This document shows positions 1-9,972 of a stretch of DNA of 64,000 nucleotides, piece by piece. The DNA comes from Gelidibacter salicanalis (GTDB taxonomy: Bacteria > Bacteroidota > Bacteroidia > Flavobacteriales > Flavobacteriaceae): NCBI RefSeq assembly GCF_016469035.1, contig NZ_JAEHJZ010000035.1, forward strand, positions 43,883-107,882. Direction: 5' to 3'. The translations under genes and the position numbers were made by a program. Numbering within the stretch: the stretch's first letter is position 1; each line of letters starts with the position of its first letter. Under the pieces are notes generated by a model, which worked only from the letters and a program-made list of their open reading frames with translations, was not told the origin of the DNA and made no database searches.

Positions 1-31
1 AGTATGTTAGGAAAGCTGTTGGGTATAATTT

Positions 32-63
32 AAAAAAAAAGACTACCCCAGTAGAGATAGCCT
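32..63 (-). terminator. Rho-independent terminator of the sus-type operon
   Basis: On the minus strand an AGGCTATCTC arm (+ positions 54-63) pairs with GGGGTAGTCT (40-49) around a four-base loop, using several G-U pairs, and is followed by a run of nine T (32-40). It lies about 85 bases past the stop of the last gene in the minus-strand operon, where a terminator is expected. The wobble pairs lower the certainty. Confidence 0.65.
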
Positions 64-146
64 TTTAAGGTTTTGAAGACTAATTCAAAGTAATGTAAAA
101 AAAAGCTTTATAGGCAATAATGCTAAATCAACAGGTTATATCACTG

Positions 147-1229
147 TTATATTTTTATCTCCTCCTGATTTCTCGCAACTAATAAATAATCGGTATACAT
201 TGATAAACCTTCCAACTCTTTATCAAGTTCAATGACATTAAAATCATCAGTAATTTGTTTATATATTGACTTATGATATTCCTTCCAAGGAATCTTATCC
301 TTTACCTCAAACAATGTCACTGTTTCTTTAAAACCTTTAGCCCATTGTTCAGAATTTTCATGTAAAACCAAACCTGTTAAGGTATTAAATGATTGTTCAG
401 ATTTTAAAAATTTAGCCAATCGTGGATTATCGTCGTATATTGCTTTAAGATAAGTATGATCTCTACCCACAAGGAATAAAAAATTATTTTCATCTGATCC
501 ATTGATGTGGTTTACTAAATTAACTTTTATATCTTCCTCTCTTGTTCCTCCAAAACCTGTTGACTTATTATTTATGAGTTGATGAATTATTTTCATGTCA
601 TTTGTGGAAATAACGTCTTCAAAATTTTTCAAACTCTTAATCAATAAACTTTTAGTATTTTTAACAAAAAGCTTTCCTTCTTCTGATGGATGATCTATAG
701 TATACGTTTTAAAAAACTTCTCATCTTTAATGACAGCTAATAACGAATCAATTGACTTTGTAAGCCCTTCTTTTTGATAGGGTTGAAGGATACTATATAA
801 GGTGTAACCAAAAGTTCGGGTTCGATCAAAATCAACACCTACAACTTCCAGAGGCTTTTCCAACGTCTTATTGAATTCAAAAATTTCTCTCCACGCTTCT
901 TTCCAACCTTCATAGAAGCCGCCATATATCGTATATCCAAGTAGAGATTCATTCCCTGTTGCTAAGTATTTGTTGTAGAAATAGGCTTCAGCGGGTCCGA
1001 ATTCAATAAACAGGGTTCTTAATCCAGTTTTCTCATTAAATGACTTTATAAGGTGCGGATATATGTTTGTAGCTACTGACGATGAATGATTTTCGCCTAA
1101 CAATAATAAGTTCTGTCCTTCTTGATCAAAAAATGTATCGAAATATTTATGGTTATTTATTTTGACCTGAGAGTAACAACTACCAATTGCAAAAAAGCAA
1201 ATGATAGCTATGAAAATTTGTATGCGCAT
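147..1229 (-). CDS. Exported ChaN/EreA-like (Tiki superfamily) protein
   Basis: A 360-residue protein with an N-terminal signal sequence (hydrophobic residues 4-20, then SCYSQ). The LLLLGENHSS segment around residues 41-50 and a later FLVGRDHTYL segment match the Glu/His-rich core of the ChaN-like, erythromycin-esterase-like and TraB/Tiki superfamily. The substrate cannot be told from sequence; esterase, haem-binding and peptidase roles all occur among relatives. It is the last gene of the sus-type operon, three bases after the TlpA-like gene, so it is probably co-expressed with the import genes. The ATG at 1229 directly precedes the signal peptide. The superfamily is fairly sure, the function is not. 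Confidence 0.6.
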   Translation of the reverse strand: MRIQIFIAIICFFAIGSCYSQVKINNHKYFDTFFDQEGQNLLLLGENHSSSVATNIYPHLIKSFNEKTGLRTLFIEFGPAEAYFYNKYLATGNESLLGYTIYGGFYEGWKEAWREIFEFNKTLEKPLEVVGVDFDRTRTFGYTLYSILQPYQKEGLTKSIDSLLAVIKDEKFFKTYTIDHPSEEGKLFVKNTKSLLIKSLKNFEDVISTNDMKIIHQLINNKSTGFGGTREEDIKVNLVNHINGSDENNFLFLVGRDHTYLKAIYDDNPRLAKFLKSEQSFNTLTGLVLHENSEQWAKGFKETVTLFEVKDKIPWKEYHKSIYKQITDDFNVIELDKELEGLSMYTDYLLVARNQEEIKI

Positions 1230-1232
1230 GGA

Positions 1233-2732
1233 TTATAGATTATGTTTTTTAAATAATTCTACCAACATTGGATCTGATGGAAAAGGAGCCGTTGCGTCAA
1301 CTATTTTACCTTCTGGGTCTAAGAAAATAAACCTTGGGATCATTTTAATATTATATGTTTGAGAAAGAATATCATTAGTTTCTTTTTTGGCAATTAATTG
1401 AACACCTGTAAGGTTTTTATCCTCAACAAAATTAAGCCACTTTTGATGGTCTTTTTCCTTATCAAAAGAAACACTCACAAACTGAATGTTCTTATCATGG
1501 TATTCTTTTTCAAGCCTTTGAAGGCTCGGAATTTCCTTTATGCAAGGCCCACACCATGTTGCCCATAAATCAATGTATGTGTATTTTCCTTTAAATTCAT
1601 TTAAAGCCACACTAGCGCCTAGGGTATTTTCAAATTTCACATTAGGAGCTTCACTCCCTTCAAGCATGCCCTCAAGATGTTTGTATTTGTCTTTAACAAT
1701 TTTAGACATTTCCGGATACCTACTAGAACCATCAAATTCAGAATAAATACGATTGGAGAAATCACTACGCAATGAATACGCCATATACTCATATCTTACT
1801 TTTTCTGGAAGCTCTCCTTCTAGCCAATCATAGAATTCTTTAGCATTAGGATCATTAGAAAAAGCCAGCTCATATTTTTTCTTCAAAATGCCTTGAATAT
1901 TATAAAAATAACCAAGACCGTTCTCTGCTATAGAACTTTCAATTGCAACATCCTTCAAAAAACCATAATAATCAGCAGGTAAATTGAGTTCTTTATCCTT
2001 GTTATATAATTCATAAATGCTAGGATAATTGACTTTAGCACTAACCATTGAAGAATAATTATTAGTTTCGTAAAAGCTCACCAAAGAAGGGCTTAAGCTA
2101 TGAGACGATTTAAAATCATTTAGGAAGGTCATTTTTTCTTCATAAAGTTTATCGGCATTCTGTTTAAAATCATCTGGTTCTCTTTGACTTACGTCATACC
2201 AGTTCTTCAAATATTTGTGCTTATAATCATTAAAAGTTTGCTCTTCTTTAATTGCGAATAAAATGTCATCATCAGCTGTACCTGAAAAAGCGAGCGAATT
2301 TTTGATGTCCATCGCATCCAGATCCATAAATATACTATCGCCCGGCTTAAGAAACAGGTAAACCATTTTAAAATCAAAAGTTCCCGTTTTCATAGTGGTA
2401 TCTATACCAGCTATAGTAGTATATGCGAATTCTTCTGTCATTGATTCTTTACCAAAAGAAAACCACCCCTTTAAAGGACTATCCGCTTTTAATTTCAATT
2501 TGAATTTACCTACAGAATCAAAATCAACAGGTTCAGTGGTCAAATCTTTTAAGAATTCATATTCATAATAAGAAAAGTTTATTGTAGTATCTTTTATGTT
2601 CTTTACTTGTCCAACGAGAATAATTTCATCGCTCCTATGTTTTTTTTTAGAAGCCTCCTGATCATTACAACTGAGCGCAGTACAAAATATTAGGGCTAAG
2701 AATATTGGGTACTTTAATTTTAAATAGTTCAT
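1233..2732 (-). CDS. TlpA-like thioredoxin-fold lipoprotein
   Basis: A 499-residue lipoprotein: a hydrophobic leader ending in an LSC lipobox near residue 22, a long N-terminal region of the DUF4369/beta-sandwich kind often found before thioredoxin domains in Bacteroidota, and a C-terminal AhpC-TSA/Redoxin domain with the WCGPC redox pair near residue 395 and the cis-Pro segment (MIPRF) about 70 residues later. Such proteins reduce or isomerise disulfides in the periplasm and commonly sit in sus-type operons with SusC/SusD. It lies seven bases from the upstream lipoprotein gene, consistent with one transcript. Family assignment is strong; its redox partner is unknown. Confidence 0.85.
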   Translation of the reverse strand: MNYLKLKYPIFLALIFCTALSCNDQEASKKKHRSDEIILVGQVKNIKDTTINFSYYEYEFLKDLTTEPVDFDSVGKFKLKLKADSPLKGWFSFGKESMTEEFAYTTIAGIDTTMKTGTFDFKMVYLFLKPGDSIFMDLDAMDIKNSLAFSGTADDDILFAIKEEQTFNDYKHKYLKNWYDVSQREPDDFKQNADKLYEEKMTFLNDFKSSHSLSPSLVSFYETNNYSSMVSAKVNYPSIYELYNKDKELNLPADYYGFLKDVAIESSIAENGLGYFYNIQGILKKKYELAFSNDPNAKEFYDWLEGELPEKVRYEYMAYSLRSDFSNRIYSEFDGSSRYPEMSKIVKDKYKHLEGMLEGSEAPNVKFENTLGASVALNEFKGKYTYIDLWATWCGPCIKEIPSLQRLEKEYHDKNIQFVSVSFDKEKDHQKWLNFVEDKNLTGVQLIAKKETNDILSQTYNIKMIPRFIFLDPEGKIVDATAPFPSDPMLVELFKKHNL

Positions 2733-2739
2733 AGTTGAT

Positions 2740-3630
2740 TTAATTATTTTTTGGGTTGAAAGTGCTTTCTTGCCAATTTCTATTAACGATAGTTAGATCA
2801 ATACCTTCCTGTTTGAACATAGCATTAACTAGGTCATATTTGCTTTTAATTTGGGGATAAAGATTGAGAATACTATCCCTAGTTTGTGGAGGTGTCGTTG
2901 CAGCCCAGGCCGCATATAAATCAAAATCTTGCTGATTGGATTTTATCAAATTTTGGTTGCTGCTAAGGAATCCTTTTTCATAGGCTTGATCTAAAGAATT
3001 TACCTGCCAATAATAAACACGGGCATCTGTATTAATCTCAACAAATGGTGCGTAGAAAGAATTGGAGTTAACTGCATCATTCCTTAAAATGTTGGAAAGA
3101 CCATAATAAAAAGTTTGTTTAAGTTTCACACTATCCAATCCAACATTTCTTAAGCTTCCCACTGTTAAATCTCCATTTGAATTGTACCAAATTTTCGAGA
3201 TATATTCATAGCTATTGAAAGCACTAGTGCCAGCAATCAAATCATTTTTAAAAAGATAGAAATTTCTTGGTACTATATGTAACTTATTATTTGGCAAACC
3301 ATTTATGAATTCCTTCTCAATCATATCAATGTAAATGAGCGCAGCCGTAGTATCTGCAGCTATTCTATCAGCTGATATATTTAAACCTTCTTCTGACACC
3401 AAATCTTTGTACATTCTTGGGTCAGAGACGTCCGTATATACTACAATACCATAATCATTGTATAATTTGAGAATTCTATTGCTTAACAATGTCCCTGGAA
3501 CTATATTCCCGGGCAGTTCATTAGGGACAACATAATCAGCTTCCAATGATGCTTCACTACTGCAAGAGACCATATACATGGTTACACCTAGAAGTATGGT
3601 TAAACGGATTGTTTTTAAAATATTTTTCAT
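2740..3630 (-). CDS. SusD-linked Mx1-type lipoprotein with a lost metal site
   Basis: A 296-residue lipoprotein (signal ending MVSC near residue 23). Position in the operon, length, and the order of short motifs match the 'substrate import-associated zinc metallohydrolase' (Peptidase_Mx1-like) lipoproteins that sit directly after SusD. Those proteins carry HExxH. Here the equivalent stretch, residues 173-182, reads TFYYGLSNIL, so both histidines and the glutamate are replaced; the following F-x-EIN...YYW segment still aligns with the family. I infer a non-catalytic, perhaps ligand-binding, relative. The gap to SusD is 12 bases. Family assignment is moderate because the key motif is missing. 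Confidence 0.55.
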   Translation of the reverse strand: MKNILKTIRLTILLGVTMYMVSCSSEASLEADYVVPNELPGNIVPGTLLSNRILKLYNDYGIVVYTDVSDPRMYKDLVSEEGLNISADRIAADTTAALIYIDMIEKEFINGLPNNKLHIVPRNFYLFKNDLIAGTSAFNSYEYISKIWYNSNGDLTVGSLRNVGLDSVKLKQTFYYGLSNILRNDAVNSNSFYAPFVEINTDARVYYWQVNSLDQAYEKGFLSSNQNLIKSNQQDFDLYAAWAATTPPQTRDSILNLYPQIKSKYDLVNAMFKQEGIDLTIVNRNWQESTFNPKNN

Positions 3631-3642
3631 AATCTTATTCTT

Positions 3643-5082
3643 TTATCTTGGATTTCTTTGCATTGAAGGATTATAGTCTAGTTCTATTTGAGGAATCTGT
3701 AAGATGTATCTCGGATCATTTTCAGAAAGAGTGTAAGTTTCGTTATCGTAAGTATGAGTAATTTCAGGCATACCATATCTTCTCAAATCGTACCATCTAT
3801 GAAACTCTCCAAAGAGCTCTCTTCTCCTTTCATCCTTTACCACCTGCACAACTTTTTCTTGGGTATCATAAGTCGTCGTAGAATATTTATAATAATCAGA
3901 CTCAAGTATAAAAGATGCATCAAACTTTGTCTTTCTAATAGTGTTTAAATCCTCCAGTGCATTATCAGGCTGACCCAACAAGGCATATGCTTCTGCTCGG
4001 TTAAGAAACGCCTCTTCAACTCTAAAACCTCTTGTAGGCTCTCCTAGACGATTTGGAAATGGTCTAAACTTAAAATACACCCTGCCTAAAGATCCCTTTA
4101 CATAAGTGAAGTAGTATAATCTCAAATCCCCTGGTTCATAGAGAGAAATTAAATCATCAGAGATAGCCAATGCTCCTGGAATATGAACATAATAATACAT
4201 CTCATTAGATCCGTACTTAAATAATACGTTGTCATTGGCGTCATTGAAATAATGGACTCCTTGACCATAGCCCCAACGTGTTTGAGCAAATTCCATAGAA
4301 TTATTAGATATGTCAAAAAGATTGTTATTCAAGCTAATAGTTCGGTCAGCATAGGAAATAACATCTTCATATTTCTTCTGATAAAGAGCCACTCGAGAAG
4401 CTAGCAAATTAGCTGATACGGGTGTTAGTTTAAACTTTGAAGTAATTCTTTGATCATTGTTTGTCATTAATTGAATGCCCATTTCTAAATCGGCATTAAT
4501 TTGATCATAAATCTCCTGCACAGAATTACGTGTATACGACTCTGATTTGACCGTTGGATCTAATTTTAAAGGAACCCCTAAATCAATACTTGCCGTGCTT
4601 TCATTATAGGGCGCAGCATATAAATTTATCAACTTGAAATAAGAAAATGCCCTGAGCGCCATAGCTTCGCCTTTAGTGTAGGCAATAGCTGCAGCATTAC
4701 CATTAGCGTCCTCAACGTTATCTACGACCACATTGGCATAATAAATTGCTTTGTAAAGATTTTTCCAAGCTTGGTCATAGCCATTAAACATTGAATTATG
4801 CTCATGGGTACTCTCAAAAGTAAATGGATGTAAAGGATACTCTCCCCGATCAGTGTTTAGGTATCTAATGTCCTGATCATCGGTCATCATCTCAACGTAA
4901 TAATCCAATGCAACTATGGTCCCGTAATCTTTAGTTGTTGGGTACCCATAATTTAACAATTCAACATAATCACTAATAGTTTCAGGCTTCAATTTATTTT
5001 GAGGCTCTTCTTCTAAAGCTTTGTCACAGGATGAAAAAGCCATAAGTATCAAAAAGGAAAATTTTATATATATAGATTTCAT
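3643..5082 (-). CDS. susD-like: RagB/SusD family outer-membrane nutrient-binding lipoprotein
   Basis: A 479-residue lipoprotein with a signal peptide ending FSSC near residue 19. The TPR-like helices typical of SusD (the TKGEAMALRAFSYFKLINLYA segment near residue 140) and the C-terminal ERRRELFGEFHRWYDLRR signature are present. SusD proteins cap the SusC barrel at the cell surface and bind the oligosaccharide, peptide or other ligand. The gene follows SusC after 17 bases. No adjacent glycoside hydrolase indicates the substrate, so the cargo is open. Confidence 0.93.
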   Translation of the reverse strand: MKSIYIKFSFLILMAFSSCDKALEEEPQNKLKPETISDYVELLNYGYPTTKDYGTIVALDYYVEMMTDDQDIRYLNTDRGEYPLHPFTFESTHEHNSMFNGYDQAWKNLYKAIYYANVVVDNVEDANGNAAAIAYTKGEAMALRAFSYFKLINLYAAPYNESTASIDLGVPLKLDPTVKSESYTRNSVQEIYDQINADLEMGIQLMTNNDQRITSKFKLTPVSANLLASRVALYQKKYEDVISYADRTISLNNNLFDISNNSMEFAQTRWGYGQGVHYFNDANDNVLFKYGSNEMYYYVHIPGALAISDDLISLYEPGDLRLYYFTYVKGSLGRVYFKFRPFPNRLGEPTRGFRVEEAFLNRAEAYALLGQPDNALEDLNTIRKTKFDASFILESDYYKYSTTTYDTQEKVVQVVKDERRRELFGEFHRWYDLRRYGMPEITHTYDNETYTLSENDPRYILQIPQIELDYNPSMQRNPR

Positions 5083-5099
5083 AGTATTCAGTTTTTAAA

Positions 5100-8000
5100 T
5101 TAAAAGGTCACATTAAAACTCAACATATAAGATGTTGGCAGCGGCAATGATTTATAAGGAAATGTTTCAGGATCATATCCATCCAGGCCTTTGTCTGCAA
5201 ACAGAAATAAATTATTGCCTTCCAATTGTACATATGCTCTAGAAAACTTAAGTGCTCTAAGAATACTTTCCGATAAATTGTACTGTAAAGTCACATTGCT
5301 TAACCTTAAGAAATCACCTTTTACTACACGTATATCACTTTTATTCCAATAGGTTTTGTGGTTGTTTTGACCTGTTTCATTTTTAAGATGTGGAATATTT
5401 GTTGAATTTTCATCACCCGGTTCCCTCCATGCATTGAGAAGTTCTTTATTTAAGTTTTGATCTGGAGAATACATCCATGAAGCTAGTATCTCCTCCTTTC
5501 TAAAATAATTGCCAAAACCGTATGTTAACAGTGCTGAAAGTTTAAAGTTTTTGTATTCAAATAAATTGCTTACCCCCCCCTGATATGGCGCCTCAATTGG
5601 ACCATTATAAACCAGATCATCAACTCCAAATTCTAAATCTCTCTTAGCGGTTGTTGTTTCTCCATTAGCCAAATTGAAATGGGCAACACCCTCTTCGTCA
5701 AGGTGACTATAGCTAACAGAGTATAATGAATTTAAAGGTTTACCAACAATTGCAGCATCTGGTTTATATGGGAATGGCGATAGCATTCTAGATACATTAG
5801 GATCAATATTTACTTTTTTGACTTCATTCTTATTATAAGCAAAGTTTACCGTAGTACTCCAATTGAAATTAGGTTTTGGAGCTCTAATATTTCTAGTTGT
5901 CAACCCGAATTCAATTCCTTTGTTTGACACATCAGCAAAGTTGATTGGTAACGTAGAAAAACCATTTACCTCTGAAATTCTGGTATATGTGATTAAATCT
6001 TCACTAAGTCGGTCATAAATATCAATGGCTCCTAGAACTCTGTTATTAAATAAAACAAAGTCTAAACCTATATTTGTACTGTAAGTTTTTTCCCATCTCA
6101 AGTCTGGATTGGCAGGAGAGGAAATCGTTAATAGATCTAAATCTGACCAGTAAGCCGGGTTTAGGAAAGATGCCACAATTTGTGGTGTGCTTTCCGAGTT
6201 GGTAGAACCTTGTAATCCATAAGACCCGCGTAAAGACAAGTTGTCAAAAACACTTTCTTTCATAAATTCTTCCTCAATAATGTTCCATCTTCCAGAAACT
6301 GACCAAGCAGGCTCCCATCTATATTTAGGACTAGAACCAAAAAGATTTGATCCATCGTACCTTATATTACCATTGATCACATATTTGTCATAAATGGAAT
6401 AGGTCAATACACCAAAATAAGAAGCAGACTTCGTTTTATAATCACGAATTTGCAAGTACGGTGCACCAGCCAATTCTTCTCCTATATTTTCACTTGTGGA
6501 AATGACCCTTCCTCTATCATGGAGATACCCCCACCCCACGGTATTATCTCCTCGATAATTGTTTACACGATATTCTCCACCTCCGTAGAATTGCAAAAAA
6601 TGAACATCAGTCTCAATTGGCGTGTACTCTAGAGCCATACGCGTCATATAATAGTCTTGGAAATTTGAATTTGAAAAAATCACACCTCCTCTGGGTAGAT
6701 TACTATCTGCTGGAGCAGGTTCTCCAAAATTAGACCTTCTTATTCCTGCCACTTGATTGGTGTTTTCAGTATAATAGGTTTCATTTAACTGGCTGCTCTT
6801 AGTATAGTTAACAACGCCAAAGACCTTTAAATTATTCAGAATATCAAAATCTAATGAAATTCTTGAGCTTGTGCTATTAGTATTTGCTTCTTGGTTAGAG
6901 TTAGAATATTCGTTCATTATATTGAACAAATAAAAATCACTATGCCCTCTATACATGTTAGGGCTTCCATCGGTATTATAAAGAGGAAACGTTCTACTTG
7001 TATTTATTGCGTAATCAAAAGGATTTGGTGTCGATCTCGTAAAATTTGATATCCCTGCTGGCACGTAACTGTAAGGATAGGAACTTCTATTAGTTGTGAA
7101 TGTAGAAAGATAAAACTCTAAATTAAATTTATCTGATAATTGGGTGTTCAACTTTACAGAACCATTATACCTCTGGTTTTTAGTAAGAATGTCTGTACCA
7201 TCCTGATTAAGATATGATAATGAAGCATAATAATTAACACTTTTGCTTCCTCCAGACACGTTGAAACTAGTTGTTGTTCCTACGGCGTCCCGAAACAATT
7301 CTTTAAACCAATCCGTGTTATATGTTTGTGCTAACCTTACTTCATCTCCAAATTGTTGCCAATTTTGTAAATCTCTGTTTTTATAGCGGGCATAAGCTCC
7401 TGCGAGACCTACAGAATTAACGTTGGCGTCAGAGTTATAATACTGCAATCCCGAATCAAAATAAAATTGCTCAATGTCAATTCTCTCCTTTGAGTTCATC
7501 AAGTTAAAATCATTGTATCGGGGTCTTTGAGTCACGCTTGTCCCTACATTGATATTAATAACAGGCTTTCCTTCCCGACCACGTTTAGTGGTGAGCACAA
7601 TGACACCTCCTGCAGCACGCACACCGTAAATAGCAGATGCTGAGGCATCTTTTAAAACAGTTATTGATTCTATATCTTGGGGATTAATTCCGGAGATTGA
7701 ATTACCAATACGGTTTACTAAATCAGGTGTATTCAGTTCCGCAGGGGTTAATGGCACGGGATCTTCTAATACGACACCATCAACAACCCATAAAGGCGAA
7801 GTATTTCCTGTTAAAGTAGATGTGCCTCTAATTTTCACTATGGGTACAGCTCCGACTTCGCCAGAACTTTTCACAACGGACAGGCCTGGAATTTGACCTT
7901 GTATTAAATTGTCAATTTGAGGATTCCAAGCAGGAATATCCTTGGTTTTGACTGTGCTAATAGCACCAGTACTCTTTTTCTCTATGATAGTGTTATAGCC

Positions 8001-8636
8001 AGTTAAAATGACCTCAGTTAAAGAGGCTACATCAGGAACCATCTTAACATTAATTGTTAATTCGCTCTTCACTTCCAAGGCCTGAGTTTCAAATCCTATT
8101 GAAGAGAACGTTAAAAAATCACCCTTTTCCACTTTAATAGAGTAATTTCCATCAAAATCAGTGGAGGTACCCTTGTTGGTGTTTTTCACTAAAACGGTAA
8201 CCCCAGGGAGTGGCATATCATTTTCGTCAGTGACTCTTCCTTCAATAGGTTGTTGAACATTGGAGTTTTCTTTATTGTTGACTATTATAATTGTATTTGT
8301 TCCTGAAATTTCGAATTTATAGTCATTATTTGAAAGGCTTTGTCTTAGCAAGTCTGAAACCAAAACCTCCCCCTCAGTTAGATTAATTGTAGGTGCATCT
8401 TTAAACAGGCTTCGAGGATAAATAAACTCATAATCCGTCTGATTCTTTATAATTTTAAAGACTTGATCTATAGTTACGATCTGATCTTTATAGATGGTAA
8501 CTTTTTCTTGGGAGAAGGTGTTTTCTGCAGTAAAACTAAAAACAGTTGTACAGAGTAAGAAAATAAAGGTTCTCATAAGTGTAAGGGATAGTCGTCTTTT
8601 AAAAGACAAACAGGTGGTGACTAATTTAATTTCCAT
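5100..8636 (-). CDS. susC-like: SusC/RagA family TonB-dependent transporter with STN domain
   Basis: A 1178-residue outer-membrane transporter. After a signal peptide (about residues 15-42) it has an STN domain (residues about 48-115) that lets it signal to a FecR anti-sigma factor, a carboxypeptidase-D-like beta-sandwich (about 130-215, GRVTDENDMPLPGV), a plug domain (about 225-355), and a long beta barrel ending in an aromatic-rich FNVTF terminus. The STN domain matches the FecR/ECF-sigma pair directly upstream on the same strand: ligand binding should be relayed through FecR to the sigma factor. Length and architecture are normal for the family. The substrate is unknown. Confidence 0.95.
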   Translation of the reverse strand: MEIKLVTTCLSFKRRLSLTLMRTFIFLLCTTVFSFTAENTFSQEKVTIYKDQIVTIDQVFKIIKNQTDYEFIYPRSLFKDAPTINLTEGEVLVSDLLRQSLSNNDYKFEISGTNTIIIVNNKENSNVQQPIEGRVTDENDMPLPGVTVLVKNTNKGTSTDFDGNYSIKVEKGDFLTFSSIGFETQALEVKSELTINVKMVPDVASLTEVILTGYNTIIEKKSTGAISTVKTKDIPAWNPQIDNLIQGQIPGLSVVKSSGEVGAVPIVKIRGTSTLTGNTSPLWVVDGVVLEDPVPLTPAELNTPDLVNRIGNSISGINPQDIESITVLKDASASAIYGVRAAGGVIVLTTKRGREGKPVININVGTSVTQRPRYNDFNLMNSKERIDIEQFYFDSGLQYYNSDANVNSVGLAGAYARYKNRDLQNWQQFGDEVRLAQTYNTDWFKELFRDAVGTTTSFNVSGGSKSVNYYASLSYLNQDGTDILTKNQRYNGSVKLNTQLSDKFNLEFYLSTFTTNRSSYPYSYVPAGISNFTRSTPNPFDYAINTSRTFPLYNTDGSPNMYRGHSDFYLFNIMNEYSNSNQEANTNSTSSRISLDFDILNNLKVFGVVNYTKSSQLNETYYTENTNQVAGIRRSNFGEPAPADSNLPRGGVIFSNSNFQDYYMTRMALEYTPIETDVHFLQFYGGGEYRVNNYRGDNTVGWGYLHDRGRVISTSENIGEELAGAPYLQIRDYKTKSASYFGVLTYSIYDKYVINGNIRYDGSNLFGSSPKYRWEPAWSVSGRWNIIEEEFMKESVFDNLSLRGSYGLQGSTNSESTPQIVASFLNPAYWSDLDLLTISSPANPDLRWEKTYSTNIGLDFVLFNNRVLGAIDIYDRLSEDLITYTRISEVNGFSTLPINFADVSNKGIEFGLTTRNIRAPKPNFNWSTTVNFAYNKNEVKKVNIDPNVSRMLSPFPYKPDAAIVGKPLNSLYSVSYSHLDEEGVAHFNLANGETTTAKRDLEFGVDDLVYNGPIEAPYQGGVSNLFEYKNFKLSALLTYGFGNYFRKEEILASWMYSPDQNLNKELLNAWREPGDENSTNIPHLKNETGQNNHKTYWNKSDIRVVKGDFLRLSNVTLQYNLSESILRALKFSRAYVQLEGNNLFLFADKGLDGYDPETFPYKSLPLPTSYMLSFNVTF

Positions 8637-8680
8637 AAATTTGCAAGGTGTTAGTTAGACATTAGTTTAATTTTCAAGCT

Positions 8681-8727
8681 AGAGGGACGAAGTGAGACAT
8701 CGGGAAATGATTAGCTTCGTTCTCTCT
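8681..8727 (-). promoter_or_regulatory. Imperfect inverted repeat between fecR and susC
   Basis: In the 94-base gap between the fecR stop and the susC start, GAGAGAACGAAG and CTTCGTCCCTC arms (minus-strand sense) can form a long imperfect hairpin in the susC leader. A run of six T follows it only on the plus strand, so a classical terminator for the minus-strand transcript is not formed. It could attenuate read-through or stabilise the susC message. Role inferred. Confidence 0.4.
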
Positions 8728-8730
8728 TTT

Positions 8731-9897
8731 TTATTTTAAAATCACATTTCTATCGCTTATTTCATAACTTTTAATACTGCCGACACTTTTAATGTTCTTG
8801 AGAATACTCTCGATACTCCTGTCTTTATAAAGAACACCTACAAACTCTACGTTTTCGATGTCTTTATTCTTAAATTCAACATTCATATTATACCATCTAG
8901 ATAAAACAGTCATAATTTCTTTTAAAGATTTATCTTCAAAACTGAAAACTCCATCTCTCCAAGAAACTTCATTGTAAACATTCACATTAGAAATTTGTGC
9001 TGTGTTATCCAAAACATTATAAGCGTATTGTTGATCTGGCTGCAAAGTTTGGCTATTATCAGAATGTAAAACCAAAACTTTACCTTCAACCAATGTTGTA
9101 TAAATGGTTGCTTCATCTTTATAAGCCTTCACATTGAACTGGGTTCCAACAACTTCAACCTTCTGACCTCGAGAAAATACTTGAAAAACGTCACCATTGT
9201 GCAACGAACTAGGCGATACTTCAAAATATGCCTCTCCATATACGAGTTCAACTTTACGAGAAGTTCCTTCAATAAAATTGATAGGATATTTTAATTGGCT
9301 TTCTGAATTGAGCCATACTGTAGTGTTATCAGATAATTTGACTACAAACTGACCACCTCTTGGAATGGTCAAATAGTTATATTGAATGACATTGTTGGTG
9401 ACAACACTTTGAGAATCGACTGCATTATAAACAATTTCGTCACCGTTGCTGCTGATATTTTGACTTTCATATAAGGTGCCTTTTTCTAATAAAACGATGG
9501 AACCGTTCTCTAAAGTCAAAGTGGCCTTATTGGTGCCAATTTGAATATTATTTTCAACTACCTTTAGATCTTTTGTTCCACTTGGGACGTCACGATTTAG
9601 AACGCTATAAGCAATAAAACCTCCTATTAAAATCACAGCCGCGTACTTTAATAGATTTGCATTAAAAACAGATAAAACCTTCTTTCTTTTAAAGCTTCCA
9701 ATACCTAGCTTTTTCTGGATATTATTGTAGATTTTTTCTTCTACAACTCCCCTATCTTCATCTTGATTTTCCCAAGTGTTGATTTCCTGATGGCTTTGGA
9801 AAAAATTTAGAAGTGCCTTAATCTCCTTCATATTGGCTTTTCCAGACAACAATTGCTCTATAAGAATTAGGAACTTTCTTTTATTATTTATGTTCAT
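8731..9897 (-). CDS. fecR-like: FecR-family anti-sigma factor
   Basis: A 388-residue inner-membrane protein. A cytoplasmic N-terminal segment (residues 1-80) should bind the sigma factor, a single membrane helix lies at about residues 82-102 (KYAAVILIGGFIAYSVL), the periplasmic FecR domain at about 170-275 (VVGTQFNVKAY), and a C-terminal DUF4974 domain, found in most Bacteroidota FecR proteins, at about 310-388. It would hold the ECF sigma inactive until SusC binds substrate. The gene lies 75 bases downstream of the sigma gene and upstream of susC on one strand, the classic regulator order. Confidence 0.92.
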   Translation of the reverse strand: MNINNKRKFLILIEQLLSGKANMKEIKALLNFFQSHQEINTWENQDEDRGVVEEKIYNNIQKKLGIGSFKRKKVLSVFNANLLKYAAVILIGGFIAYSVLNRDVPSGTKDLKVVENNIQIGTNKATLTLENGSIVLLEKGTLYESQNISSNGDEIVYNAVDSQSVVTNNVIQYNYLTIPRGGQFVVKLSDNTTVWLNSESQLKYPINFIEGTSRKVELVYGEAYFEVSPSSLHNGDVFQVFSRGQKVEVVGTQFNVKAYKDEATIYTTLVEGKVLVLHSDNSQTLQPDQQYAYNVLDNTAQISNVNVYNEVSWRDGVFSFEDKSLKEIMTVLSRWYNMNVEFKNKDIENVEFVGVLYKDRSIESILKNIKSVGSIKSYEISDRNVILK

Positions 9898-9972
9898 TTT
9901 TTTCTTTCAAAGGGGTCATACATAATAATGACGAAAAAAAACACTTGAACACCTGCTCAATAGCTAAAAAAA

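Noticed and set aside
8660-8667. An 8-nt match (AACTAATG) between the putative guide and the susC leader
   Set aside because: Short and AT-rich, with poor matches around it; chance is the simplest explanation.
8681-8690. A 10-nt match (AGAGGGACGA) between the susC upstream region and 13908-13917
   Set aside because: The direction is wrong for driving susC, and extension on either side fails. Treated as coincidence.
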